Shown here piece by piece: positions 1 through 11,343 of a stretch of DNA of 64,000 nt. This DNA is from Pyrus communis (taxonomy: Eukaryota; Streptophyta; Magnoliopsida; Rosales; Rosaceae), in assembly GCF_963583255.1 (NCBI RefSeq), contig NC_084815.1:20648307-20712306 (forward strand), read 5' to 3'. Every line of letters starts with the position of its first letter. The first letter of the stretch is position 1. A model generated the notes under the pieces. The model was not told the origin of the DNA. It did no database searches and worked only from the letters and a program-made list of their open reading frames with translations. The position numbers and the translations under genes were made by a program.

Positions 1-420
1 AAAAATCAGCATGTTTCTTTCCTTCCAAAAGATAGCTGAAAATATACAGCCCCATAAGACCTTGGTTTTCTTCCCCTTTCCTGGTAATTTATGTTTCCCT
101 ACCATAAAAGAACAACAATCCCCCAACTGATACCATACTCCATAAAAAGAACAACTTCAACCATAGATTTGAAGCCACCGGACAGTGAGGAAACAAATGA
201 TCAACATACTCTGATCTTTTCTGGCATAAAATGCACCAATCAGGTTGTACACATGAATTAGGTCTCCCTTTTTGGAGCATGCCACTAGTGTCAACTTCCC
301 CTTCCCATAAACCTGAAAAACCCTATCTGCACCATTTTTGAGTAGGAAATGGCAAACAGATTTAACAGAGAAGCTTCCTCAAATGGCAGTTTGAGAGTCA
401 GCTAAATGAGATCAGATTGA
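1..420 (-). mobile_element. LINE (non-LTR retrotransposon) 3' fragment, zf-RVT region
   Basis: The minus strand encodes the zinc-binding domain found after the reverse transcriptase of plant L1-type LINEs. The frame from 280 to 89 has the CILC...DHLFPHC pattern (Cys-x2-Cys...His-x4/5-Cys) followed by an SNLWLKLF-like helix. Just downstream (below position 60) another frame reads like the typical LINE end with FWKERN. No long frame continues, so this is a truncated, decayed copy that runs off the left edge of the window. It lies on the same strand as the ABCA1 pseudogene and may have landed in one of its introns. It encodes no usable enzyme. Confidence 0.75.
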
Positions 421-480
421 TTCTTTTGGATTATTCAGGGTTGTGGATGAACTATAGGATCAAACTAATTTTTTGTCACC

Positions 481-740
481 CCCAGCTGCCTCAGTCACTG
501 CAGATATCAGGGAGTCTTCCTTGTCAGATTTTCTGTTGGACTAGAACTCTGATCTTTTAACCTATGAAATTTAGGCAGCTTATAGAGTTTTGTTGTTCAT
601 GTATTGAATCCCCAGCTGCCTCAGTCACTGCAGATATCAGGGAGTCTTCCTTGTCAGATTTTCTGTTGGACTAGAACTCTGATCTTTTAACCTATGAAAT
701 TTAGGCAGCTTATAGAGTTTTGTTGTTCATGTATTGAATC
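481..740. repeat. Perfect 130-bp tandem duplication
   Basis: Bases 481-610 and 611-740 are identical over 130 bp as far as I can read. No coding frame runs through it. Perfect identity means either a very recent duplication or an assembly artefact. Confidence 0.95.
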
Positions 741-967
741 TGGATCCTTGTCCTTGTAACAACTTAATATTTTGATTTACTAACCAAAAAATATAAAACT
801 ACAATACAAAACTGATTCTCTGAGCACCCAGAAACCCATTGTTTGCAACAATCAGCAACCATAAAACATCATCACTACTTGGGGATAGTTACTTTTTCAT
901 TATAAATCAAAATCAAAATGGTCGAGAGATTGAGTTAGAGTTCTTAAGTATCTAATCATTTGATGAA

Positions 968-1095
968 CTCCACCAACTTCACATAAAATACATTAAAGTA
1001 CCCATAAGATATCTTAGAGCAAAATTTTTTAGCATGTATGACCTCCACATACTTCACATAAAATATATTAAAGTACCCATAAGATATCTTACAGC
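968..1095. repeat. Imperfect direct repeat, about 53 bp
   Basis: The block around 968-1020 recurs around 1042-1094 with a few substitutions (shared core ACTTCACATAAAATA...). It lies in non-coding DNA downstream of the last recognisable ABCA1 pseudogene exon. I see nothing else between 741 and 1183. Confidence 0.8.
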
Positions 1096-2204
1096 AATTT
1101 CTGCATGTGAAAGATAAAACATAATCTTGCTAGTACCTTCAAAGGACTTATTATATTCAAAATGGACAACAGAGCATGCTTACCGTCAATTCCGGAGAAA
1201 GGATATCATTTTGAGGACACACCCCCAATTCCTTCCGAATCTCATCCTATACATTCAAATTAAACACAAAATATCAAACAAACATTGAACTGTTCCCAAA
1301 ATTAACAAAGGTAAGCAGAAAGTAAACGGATAAGAAAGATATAAAAGAATGCCTTTGTTATAACATAGACATGTATACAGGAAGATACTTCAAAGTGGAC
1401 TAAACTGTCCAGTTTTTATATCCCACTAAAGGATCATCCTTGCAAATGATTAGCTAGACTGGAAACTACTTAATCAATTATTGGACCAAATAAAATAAAG
1501 AACGGTCCTTCCAACTGTGAAATGATTATGGCAATAATCAAATAGTTAAAAAGATTTCAAGTTTGGCTTGTCCTTCTAAGGGGATTGTTGTCAAGGACTT
1601 GAAAATGGATGGTCACATCATTTACCATATTGCAGGGTAGGCCCTGTCAATGCCGTCCTCTTTTTCAAAATAAAAAGTGGACGTCCAGAGTCCTCCAAAG
1701 TGGACATTTAATGTGCCAACACTTCAAAGCTCAACAGCCTCCTTCTGGCCTGAACCCTACAATTTGTTGGCTAATGATTGGCCAGCTTCTCATGTCATAT
1801 TCTTGTCACAGAGACAGTAATGTTCGTCAATCATGTTGTATGAGAGTCAGTCAGGGTTGAGTAAGAATGAGGACACACCCAAACTTTATTACCTTATTTT
1901 AGCACCGCTTAATGCTTGAGTGATGCTTGTAAAAGAGATATTACCATTTCTATGACAATATTCTTCCCAAAAACCAAAGCATCACCTGAAGTAGGGCGAA
2001 GGCGGCCAACAAGCATTGATATCGTTGTGCTTTTACCAGCTCCATTGTGTCCTTTCAGTTACAAAATCAGAAATCAATACAAACAAAATGATGCATCAAG
2101 TACAATAAAACTCCATTTATCTGTTTTCATTTTCTATTCAATGACAGTTATGAAATGACTATTTATAAGTTTCATTTGATATGTTCCACAGCTTCAGCTT
2201 AGAA

Positions 2205-2240
2205 CTAGAACTGTTGCCTGCGCGTTGCCGCGGGGATGTC
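2205..2240 (-). mobile_element. Helitron 3' terminus (hairpin plus CTAG)
   Basis: On the minus strand a GC-rich hairpin (CGCG, loop GCAA, CGCG) is followed about 10 nt later by CTAG and a T, the usual 3' end of plant Helitrons. It sits in the long intron between the Walker A exon and the preceding exon of the ABCA1 pseudogene. The Helitron body should extend to higher coordinates (towards 5 kb). I could not fix its 5' TC end. Confidence 0.6.
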
Positions 2241-2657
2241 AAATAGATTATAAACACACTGCGTTGATGGATGCCCACTCGATCCTTTGAAAGCAAATTG
2301 GTTTTACAACACTAAAAATCTTGAACTCTAGCATTTTGTTCCAAAATTATTTGCGCACTCTAGAGATTCACTGAAGTTCTGGGTGTGAGGGTATTTGAAT
2401 AAATATCGACTTCTTGATGTCCAAAACAACAAATTAATTATCCCATTTCATAAACTGAAATTTTTTTAAAACATGAGGAATAAAGAATTTGTATTGTTTA
2501 TATGAAAATAGAAATACAAAGAACATTATTAACTACCCATTTTATTAGATAGTTTCCTCCAACTGCAATTGTTTAGATTTCTTACCAAAAACTTGCTTAC
2601 TTCCATGCCGAAATCAGATCAAATCCCCACATGCAGCCTAACTGATTCTTCTCATAC

Positions 2658-3676
2658 CTCACAGAGCATTTCTGGGACTTCTATGCCACATCTAAGAGAT
2701 GAATTTATAGTTTCAACAGCCTTTGTTCGTCTGAAATATATCATTGGTCTGGCTGCAAGAAACCCCAACAAACAAAAAAACAAAAAAAATTAACAAACAT
2801 ATGTTGAATAATACTTCAAAACTTCAAAAGATAACAAAATGTTTCTAAAATCTTGGCAAAAATTGACTAAAGAACCAAGCAGAGGGCACCAACATATAAA
2901 CCTCAGTAATCGAGCAACAAAATCACAAACCAAGGGATACATCTATTATAAGACACTCAACTATCTTTGAAGGAAAAGACTACATAACGTACTACCCCAA
3001 GCCTATAATTTTATATCACCTATAGTTACACATAAGAATCAGAATAAGCACCATAATCCAAAAAAACATGATTTCATCACGCTAGACATGCCAATGAAAA
3101 CCCCTTTGCATCTACAAAATGCAAAAATTAACCTCTTTTGAGAAATGAAGGAAGAAAGACTATGGCTTACGCCAAGGAATACAATCATGTTTAACTCTAA
3201 ATATTTGACATTAATGACACAAATCTAATCCCATATAACCAGACAGAAGCTAAACCCTACAGACTGAAGAGGGGGAAGATAAATCAACCATGCCCAAATG
3301 ATTATATCATCTCCAGACTGAGAGTGAATTCAAAGCATGAAAGGGAAGTGAGTTCTTTGGTTCCCACATAGATCAAAGACAATTATGCACTTGATCATCA
3401 CAAATGGGATCAAAAGGTCAAAATTCACCCCTCAAAATTTCAATGAACAAAACTAAGCAATGATGCAGGAAAATGATCAGAAGCTTGAGATATATAAAAA
3501 AAAAAATTAAATTAATTGACGATATCCCCTGATTTTACAGATACCTTGCATGTTGGGGAGCTCGAAGAGAGCATTTGAACCAAATTCTTTATAAGTTACA
3601 ACTCCTTTTAAGTCTTCAAACTCTTTTCCTTAAGTTGCAAATTAGCCAAGGCTGCTTCCATCAATGTTCTAGTCTC
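2658..3676 (-). pseudogene. Unidentified captured gene fragments with splice-like borders
   Basis: Two exon-like pieces lie on the minus strand inside the presumed Helitron. 2752-2658 is bounded by AG and GT and reads YFRRTKAVETINSSLRCG in one open frame. 3676-3545 is bounded by AG and GT and reads TRTLMEAALANLQLKEK, then, after a frame change, LKGVVTYKEFGSNALFELP. I do not recognise the parent gene. Neither piece resembles ABCA1, so they are probably host exons picked up by the Helitron. From 3680 to 5500 I see only AT-rich DNA, a further weak exon-like stretch near 4500-4640, and a (CA)n run at 5523-5540. Confidence 0.35.
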
Positions 3677-6465
3677 CTGTAGAAGCAACACATGAGTTTT
3701 TCTAACTTCAAAAATAGAACCAACAGAGACAAACGTCTTGATAAGCATTCTGAGAAGAAACCATTATAGTATCTGTGTGTAGTATATGTATTTGTGGGTG
3801 TTTATCTCAGTCCACCATTTGTTTGTGCTATATGAGTATTTAGGAGTGTGAGTGCGTGTGTGTAGTTGCCAAAAAATTATGATTTTACTTTCAATGGATC
3901 GAATAAAAATTCATTCAAATATAACACCACTTGGTTTTGAGACTCCTAATATTGGCAAATAAAAACTGAAAAATAAAAATAAAACTAAAAAAAAAGACTT
4001 CTAGTATTCTCCCAATGTTAAGATTTAACATTCATTTTTGCTCGGCTTAATGATATTTTCTATCAATTGATCATTGGTCTAACGAATCTCCACATTCATT
4101 GCAACCCCTAAGGCAAACAACCCCTCCTGGCAAATACCAACACCCTAATAAACATGGCTTTAAATATTAATCTCATCTATGATATATTTGCCACTGTCAT
4201 TGATAGAGAGATTAATAAAAGACCTCTCACAATGTTATTGTGTCATAGTAATAATTTTTATTACTTCTTTTATTGTAACCAAACTTTAAACCTTTTGGAT
4301 TAGAAGGAACACAGGCAAATGAAAAAATAAGTTAATGCAAAATCTTTAACACATCAACTTGCAAAATATTTACAAAATACTAAGATCTATAACAAACAAA
4401 ACAACGTCGAAACCAAAGCTACTAACTCCCAAAAAAATCAAAACTACATATAAGAAAAGGGAATTCAAGCTTAAAAAAATTAAATTAGGAAAAAGAGTTG
4501 GAGAAGCAACAACTGACATTATTTTCCAAGGCTTTTCAAGTTTGGCAATATAATGCATATGCTTCCCAGGAGCTTCAACTAAAGCTTGATAAATTGATGA
4601 AATGGATTGGAGCAAAAGTAATTTGAGTGCCTTCTTCTTCGTTCTGACTAGCAAAAAACAAATATACATATTTTAAGATTAGATATTACAAACTGATGTA
4701 CAGATAATAATAGAATCAGTGTCAATTTCTCCATGTTATAGCAATAACTCATAACAAATCGTCAACAAATGAAATCAGTTTTAGTTTTTTTTGAATTAAA
4801 AAAGCCAAAGCACATTTTCAGAGAGTCCATTAGCCAGACAAAATCACAATAGCCAATAGCAGACATCCAGAAAAAGATGAAAACAAATAGAATCATTCAA
4901 ATTTTGTATACTGTTAGTTTCTCAAGTAGCCTTTACATATTCACTCAGATTATGCATGTATTAGGGCGCTTTAAGCAGAATGGTAGTGTAGTATTCCAAA
5001 TTTATTTTCAAACGATCACAAATGAATCTCCCACTATTCTACTTAAAACATCATTATTCTACTCAAAACTAAGTGAAAAATAGTTGTTTTTATAAAACAT
5101 TGAAAAACATACGAACTCATGCCCAACTTTGATTAATCCAACATTAATGGCTGACTATTTCAACATTAAGAGTTGATAAGAGAACACTGGAAAACATATG
5201 AGCATGCCCACCTATTATCATATTTGAAATTGCAGCTGATTAATCTCACATAAATTCACATCAAAAGAACCCAGAAATTTAATGAAGAATTCTCCAAAAC
5301 CCACAATTTAAACTAAAACCCACAAATTTAAATAAAAAACTCTATAAAATCATGAAAAATTTAATAAAATCCAAGTACATTAATCCCAAATTCAATCATA
5401 CAAATCTTCACATCCAATAAGTCTAGAAGGCACCTAGCTTCCTTGCAAAATTGTATCTCTACAGGCCAAGGCTCAAATTTCCTTGCAGCCGCCTTAATTT
5501 GATAAGTCCTGATTCAAGCAGTCACACACACACACACACATATAAGTTGATGCGTTCACTGAGCATGAAACTACCAGAAATTATGATACCGATTGAACAC
5601 GTTCGAGTAATGTCCGCGATTAAATAGTGAGCATGAAAATGACTAACCGGGTAACACAAACTGCTCAAATTTGGGGGGGAGGGGGGCTTGAATTTGAAGT
5701 ACCAAGATGGAATCCGGCTTTCATACACGGTGAGCTCTAATGAGTAAACAGCACAGCATTTCCCCTTTTTACCGGCATAAACCTTATGCAGATTTCTTAT
5801 TTGGATGCATCTACAAGTAGACAAAAATCGTAATGAAAAGAATAAATGAACTTGTTAAAAGAGAAATTCACAAACATTCAAATTAAACAGACCTACCTAC
5901 GGTCAAGCTCTTGTTGTTTCATGTCATAGGTTACCGCTGCCACAGATGCTCTGGCATTATCTATCCCAGAAAACTTGCCTTCTTGCAATCCTTGTCATGG
6001 CTAAACTTCTGGACCAGAATTGCGAACGTGATGTTCCTTAATGAAGTTCCATGGATAACTAATTCCATTCTCCCTTGGAAGGACCTGATCACATAAGAAA
6101 AGTTTGAATTCAAACGGATTCTACACTACATTCAATCCTTTTTCTTTACCATCTAAAACATAGTCGAACATAATAGGTTGAAAATTAACAACTAATGGAC
6201 TCAAATGCGACTCAAATTTGAGAAAAGAGAAATTAAGCAAATGGGACTTCTTACCAGTCTGGCCCCTTTCTCTTGATGGAATATAAACCTGAGCTCCAGC
6301 TTTGCTTGCGTTCTTCACCAGCGCTTGCCAGATGTATAACTCATTCCGCTCCAAAGGTAACGAGTCTTCTGTGTTTTAGAATCATTACGGGAATGAATTG
6401 AATATGTTGGTTGAGAATTGCTCGGGAATTCATTGATAGTTATTTTGCCAAGTTCTAGGATTGGG

Positions 6466-6833
6466 CTACTTTTCCTTTTTGTCGATCAAGCCGCTTTCCC
6501 TCATTCCACTTGTCCAACCTTCTTCACGAACTTGTACAATCAATGCCACAATGATAGCCAACTATATTATTGAAGAAATAAGGAAACGGGCAACTGTTTG
6601 ACACCAGATATCCGGGGGTGTAGGAAGAGCAGCTGTGAGAAGCTGGAAAACCATCAAAAAAGGACGATTGTTCATAAAGGTTTCCACAGAAAGACCCCTT
6701 AGTTCTGGCAAGCGGATCAAAATTACAGGTACTTGGGAGCATACCGATGGAATGAACGAAATACAAACAGTTAACATAATATGGTTAACTTGATGAGCGA
6801 ATTTGTTGATGTTGCACCCACGACGTATGGAAC
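6466..6833 (-). pseudogene. mttB: Nuclear mitochondrial insert: mttB (tatC) C-terminal fragment
   Basis: The minus strand reads VGATSTNSL, then IPSVCSQVPVI, LPELRGLSVETF, TPPDIWCQ and EEGWTSGMRESG, ending at a TAG at 6468-6466. This is the C-terminal part of plant mitochondrial MttB, the TatC-like subunit of twin-arginine translocation. A short deletion near 6785 and a stop after FLISSII break the frame, so it is non-functional nuclear-integrated organelle DNA. It joins directly to the truncated ABCA1 exon near 6820-6833. DNA below 6466 (to about 6350) may be mitochondrial 3' flank, which I cannot prove. Confidence 0.8.
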
Positions 6834-7337
6834 CATGAGAGATGGAATATCCCATCTTGCAGACCCATCATATAAAGACCTTCTATTATCTTCTGTTCCT
6901 GAAACATTACAAAGAAAAAGGGGTTGCAGTCCAAAAGATTTTGATCCAAAACATACAAATAAACATAAAGGATGAAGAATGACACTTTGGCCCAAAACAT
7001 TAACAAAGATAAAATACATAAGTAAACGGAAACAATATGGTGACTAATGTAGATATACAAAACTTAAGGTATACATAAAATACACCCATCACAGTTTTTA
7101 TGGTGGACGGGAACTCATCGTCAGTGTATTCATGACTTGGAAATGGAACTATTCAAATGTTTGATGGGCCGCAAAGCATCCATGGAAAGCTGAGAAAGGA
7201 AGGTTCACCAGAGGACAGCGATGCCGATGAAGGAAGTTCTAAATCTTTGGTGTCAGATTGTTGGGCCGCAAAAATAATAAAGGAATCCAGTACTTGCCAG
7301 AGCTGCAGTTGTACGAAAGCATTAGAAAAATAGACGT

Positions 7338-7490
7338 GTGAGCTCTAATGAGTTAACAGCATAGCATTTCCCCTTTTTACTGGCATAAACCTTATGCAGA
7401 TTTCTTATTTGGATGATCAACAAGGAGACGAAAATCGTAATGAAAAGAATAAATTTGTAAAAGAGAAATTAACAAACATTCAAATAAAAA
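7338..7490 (-). repeat. Second copy of an ABCA1 pseudogene exon and flank
   Basis: Bases about 7338-7490 repeat 5728-5882, covering the [12 protein letters not shown] exon and adjoining intron, with roughly 10% differences and small deletions. The copy lies upstream of the exon that should precede it, so the pseudogene has been rearranged internally. Confidence 0.85.
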
Positions 7491-7732
7491 CCTGCAGTGA
7501 TAATAGTACTCTAAATTAGAACACATTGATAGAGGTTAAAATATCTTTGGTAGGGAATGGCCCAAATACAGAGCATTCAGCTAGACCTGGTTAAGTCTTG
7601 TATAACTTAGCAACAATACCTCTCACAAATAAGAGATTCTATAAAAACATCCATCTGGGTTTTTAATTTCTTTTTTTTCCCTTATTTCCCTTGAACATAT
7701 GAAGTATTGCGAGAATATTGCTCAACATAAAA

Positions 7733-8052
7733 CATCCCCTAAAATATACCTAGTACCACACATAGCTGCATCCAACACGCACTACATGCAAGCGTGGACA
7801 CTATTCAAACATAAGCGCAATACAAGAATTAGCCAGAGTTTGTCAACACTTACGGCGGCGCTGGATGAATCTGCGGATCAACGTGCATCCTCACAGCTAT
7901 TTAGAAATTCACTCATAACAGAAGCTAGAGGACAGTATTCGTGGACGGATGAGCGATTGGACCGCCTAGCGTCCTCACAGCTATTAACAACAACACTACC
8001 ACCTTGGTTGCACGGCCAACGCACGGTCAAGACGCGAATTTGGACACCCCGG
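7733..8052. repeat. Dispersed repeat, uninterrupted copy
   Basis: This block is homologous to 18349-18514 plus 21935-22013, which together form the same sequence split by the hAT element. It therefore shows the empty insertion site. It holds a 139-codon plus-strand frame (7699-8118) with no recognisable domain and no support from the diverged second copy. An internal duplication repeats CCTCACAGCTATT at about 7889 and 7974. Confidence 0.8.
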
Positions 8053-8283
8053 AGTCCGGACACGGTCGACGAAATTTCGCTAGGGTTTTCAGGCGGGAGG
8101 CAGATCCAGATTCGCTAGGCTCTTTCAAAAGTCATCATAAATCAGATCCACGATGACCTGTTCCGCCTACTCTAGCAAAGAGAAGCCGTCGGCGTCCTCT
8201 CAGATGAAGATGGGGAGGAGACGAGATGACGCGGGGCACACAAGGTTTCAAGAGGGGGACATTTGAAGAGCTTTTTCAATCCG

Positions 8284-8332
8284 CGGGGGGGTGGGGCGGG
8301 GGCGGGGGCGGGGGCGGGAGCGGGGGCGGGGT
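8284..8332. repeat. G-rich tract (GGGGCGGGGGC type)
   Basis: Repeated GGGGCGGGGGCG units give at least four G-runs of four or more on the plus strand, enough to form G-quadruplexes. It directly precedes the minisatellite. Confidence 0.8.
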
Positions 8333-8334
8333 GT

Positions 8335-9165
8335 TCGATTGTAGGGACCATTTTTCCGAAAGTAAAGATGGGGAATTTTTAGAGGTTGAGTTGCTGGGGA
8401 TAGGGACCATTTTTCCGAAAGTAAAGATGGGGAATTTTTAGAGGTTGAGTTGCTGGGGATAGGGACCATTTTTCCGAAAGTAAAGATGGGGAATTTTTAG
8501 AGGTTTGAGTTGCTGGGGGTGGGATTTTTAGAGGTTTGAGTTGCTGGGGGGATTTTTAAAGGTTTGAGTTGCTGGGGGTGGGATTTTTAAAGGTTTGAGT
8601 TGCTGGGGGTGGGATTTTTAAAGGTTTGAGTTGCTGGGGGTGGGGACCATTTTTCCGAAAGTAAAGATGGGGGATTTTTAGAGGTTTGAGTTGCTGGGGG
8701 TGGGATTTTTAAAGGTTTGAGTTGCTGGGGGGATTTTTAAAGGTTTGAGTTGCTCGGGGTGGGATTTTTAAAGGTTTGAGTTGCTGGGGGTGGGGACCAT
8801 TTTTCCGAAAGTAAAGATGGGGGATTTTTAGAGGTTTGAGTTGCTGGGGGTGGGATTTTTAAAGGTTTGAGTTGCTGGGGGGATTTTTAAAGGTTTGAGT
8901 TGCTCGGGGTGGGATTTTTAAAGGTTTGAGTTGCTCGGGGTGGGATTTTTAAAGGTTTGAGTTGCTCGGGGTGGGATTTTTAAAGGTTTGAGTTGCTGGG
9001 GGTGGGGACCATTTTTCCGAAAGTAAAGATGGGGGATTTTTAGAGGTTTGAGTTGCTGGGGGTGGGATTTTTAAAGGTTTGAGTTGCTGGGGGCTGGCGG
9101 TGGGGACCATTTTTCCCAAAGTAAAGATGGGGGATTTAGAGGTTCAGTAGGTGGGGGTGGGACCA
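8335..9165. repeat. G-rich minisatellite, two alternating unit types
   Basis: Units of about 28 bp (GGGATTTTTAAAGGTTTGAG then TTGCTGGGGGT) alternate with longer units of about 57-60 bp that add the phrase GGGACCATTTTTCCGAAAG. Higher-order blocks of several short units plus one long unit recur, as expected from unequal exchange. Shorter diverged copies reappear at 9580-9640 beyond a MITE. Non-coding. Confidence 0.92.
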
Positions 9166-9191
9166 TTCGCAAAGCAAAGATGGGGGAATTA

Positions 9192-9554
9192 GACCAACTC
9201 CAGGCTAAAAGCTAAATTACCTTTCAAAATTCTCCTCCAAACGCATTCTAATCCAAGAGAAAATTTTGAGCTAAATGCTAAACCAATGTCAAATTCTTTC
9301 CGAAATTTAGCCCAAAAATGGGGTGGACTCTACCCAATATTTATCAGAATTTAAATTTTTTTAGATTAAAATGTTCATAAAATTAATTTATGATAGTCTA
9401 CATATTTATTTTTTTTTAAATTAATTTAACAAAAAAAAGCCTATATTCATTCTTTAATAATTCCGGAGTAAAATTTTAGGATAGAATAATTGGAGTAGAA
9501 AAACTATTTTTGGGCTAAAAACTAAATTTTTCGGACTAAGCATTAGAGATGGTC
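9192..9554. mobile_element. Tourist-like MITE (PIF/Harbinger type)
   Basis: The ends are inverted: GACCAACTCCAG at 9192 and, reverse complemented, GACCATCTCTAA at 9554, followed by related subterminal GCTAAA-rich sequence. Both sides carry the 3-bp target duplication TTA (9189-9191, 9555-9557). At 363 bp with no coding frame it is non-autonomous. It interrupts the tail of the minisatellite. Confidence 0.78.
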
Positions 9555-9574
9555 TTAGAGAGAGGGAATTATAG

Positions 9575-10463
9575 TGTGTGGGGTTCGGTTGCTGGGGGTG
9601 GGGACCATTCGCAAAGTCAAGATGGGGGTGAGGGACCATTTGCAGAGTAAAAAAAGTGGGGGGGGGGGGGGGGGGGGGGTGTGATAAAAAAATAAAAAAT
9701 AAAAAGGAGTGGGGGAGGTCGTCTCTTTCTTGCTCCCCTCCCACTAAAACTCGGATACCCAGCAACAATCTTTGCAAGCTTGTCATCGCGACCAAATTAT
9801 CCTCAGCAGAAGTTTGGGGATGAAGGAAAAGGCTTAGCGCGGACCTCGGACCTCGTAACCCTTCCCGTCTTCGACTCGCTGCCACCGACGATGATGGTGG
9901 ACGAAGATCGGATCGGGCTCGAAGGAAAAGTGAAGCGGGCCCTATGATATGCCTATTGAAACGATTTGCTTCTTCCTCCTTATCCGTCTTCAAATTCTTC
10001 ATCCATAGAGTTTGTCGAGTTTGTCCTTGAAATTTTTCCTAGATTCATTTTCGTCTTTTTTTTTTCTTTTCTATTCTTGGTTGTAAGCACCGCAAACAAT
10101 AAAGATTATATTTTTGGTTTTCTGAAAATTTGATGGATTAATACTTCGGTACATGAGAAATATTTGCTTTTCTGGGTAATTTGATGGGATGTTGGCTTTT
10201 GGAGTTGCAGAAGAAGGAAAGTAATTGTGGGTGTACAATTCTGGGAATAGGTTGGGAGAAGAAGAGACTATGTGGCATTGCCTAATGGTGGTATTTACTA
10301 ATCAAATACTGACGCGTGGAAATTTACTAATCAAATACTGACATGTGGATGAGTTACATGGAAACTCAAATGAAAGCAGTACTGTATTATATCTCCGAGA
10401 AAAAAAGAACGACAAGGAACCGAATTAAAATAAGGTGAGGAAGAGACAGAAAGTTTAATTTAA
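9575..10463. other. Minisatellite tail, poly-G run, then no recognised gene
   Basis: 9580-9640 carries diverged minisatellite units and 9658-9679 is a near-continuous G run. A 182-codon minus-strand frame (10002-9454) covers this area, but it runs through the poly-G (as poly-Pro), the minisatellite and into the MITE, so I do not accept it as a gene. Beyond it I see only AT-rich DNA. Confidence 0.6.
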
Positions 10464-10925
10464 TCTATCTATATATATAAAGTCGGAGGCGTCATGAACA
10501 GTGCAGCACAGAGATTTTTTGGACAAATTACCAATTTACTTTTGCATAATTTGAAATATGATTTTGGGTAGGTTTTGAATTTTTGTCAAAGTGGTGACAT
10601 CAAAATTTTTGTCTCATGTGTAAAGAATAAAAAAAACATGAAAGGGAAGAGAGAAAATAATAAAATAATAAACAAATGACAAAGTTGATGGTGCCCACGT
10701 GATATAAAAAATGTCTTTCACATACGGATAATAATGTGATTAATAAACTGTCAAATGATTGTTTTTTTTTTTATGTAACAAACTATATTATCTACACTAA
10801 GGAGTGAGGGTGGGCTTAGCCTCACAACGGGTTAGAAATAATGTGATTTGATCAATTGTTTATTAAATATTATTTTCTCTATTTTTAAACACGTTCAAAA
10901 CATCGTAAGAAACGTGTAATGCTAG
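10464..10925 (+). mobile_element. Candidate short Helitron with a duplicated 3' part
   Basis: The left end reads TCTATCTATATATATAAAG after an A, typical of plant Helitron 5' ends. The right end has a CACGTT/AACGTG hairpin followed closely by CTAG and T (10922-10926). The segment at about 10705-10870 is repeated in diverged form at about 10932-11105, ending before a second CTAG at 11311-11314. No RepHel frame, so non-autonomous if real. Confidence 0.38.
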
Positions 10926-11343
10926 TTATAAAAAAGATCTTTCGCACATGGATAATAATGTGATTAAATTAATTGTCAAATGATTTTTTTTAAACAAACG
11001 ATATTATCTATACTAAGGGGAAGGGGTGAGCTTGGCCTCACAATGGTTAGCAATAATATTATTCAATCAATTGTTTATTAAATATTATTTTCTCTATTCT
11101 TAATGTAAATTCTATAGAGATTGATTTTATTATGTGAATTTAGCTGTTTTAATTGGTTTATAAGAGGTTACTTCTAACATGATCTAAAATGATTCATTTA
11201 ATTCAAATATTTGACTTTCCTTTTGTCAATTTACACATATAAATACATTTAAAATATGTAAGTCGCGCATAGCACGCCATGATTCAAAAAATGCATTATG
11301 CATGCGCTGGCTAGTTTTGGCCTAATTAGATTAATAAGATTAA

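Larger units (their letters stand above)
1184..7304 (-). pseudogene. ABCA1-like ABC transporter pseudogene (A family, full-size type)
   Basis: Six exon remnants match plant ABCA1 (ABC transporter A family member 1) in the correct order on the minus strand. About 7304-7085 is the region before the TM segments (VLDSFIIFA...EYTDDEF), with an in-frame TGA at 7153-7155. 6898-about 6820 is EGLYMMGL...IFHLSWF. 6084-5897 starts VLPRENG and ends MKQQELD, with a frameshift and stops. 5810-5703 is [12 protein letters not shown], with a short deletion before its donor. 2051-1945 holds the Walker A motif [10 protein letters not shown], intact. 1246-1184 is IRKELGVCPQ, intact. N-terminal exons and everything after the Q-loop region of the first nucleotide-binding domain are absent from the window. 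The breaks make it a pseudogene even though several splice sites survive. Some mobile DNA lies within it. Confidence 0.88.

Noticed and set aside
7699..8118. 139-codon plus-strand frame as a gene
   Set aside because: The second genomic copy at 18.3/21.9 kb does not keep the frame, so it is unlikely to be under coding selection.
9454..10002. 182-codon minus-strand frame as a gene
   Set aside because: It reads through a poly-G run as poly-Pro, the minisatellite and the end of a MITE, and shows no domain.
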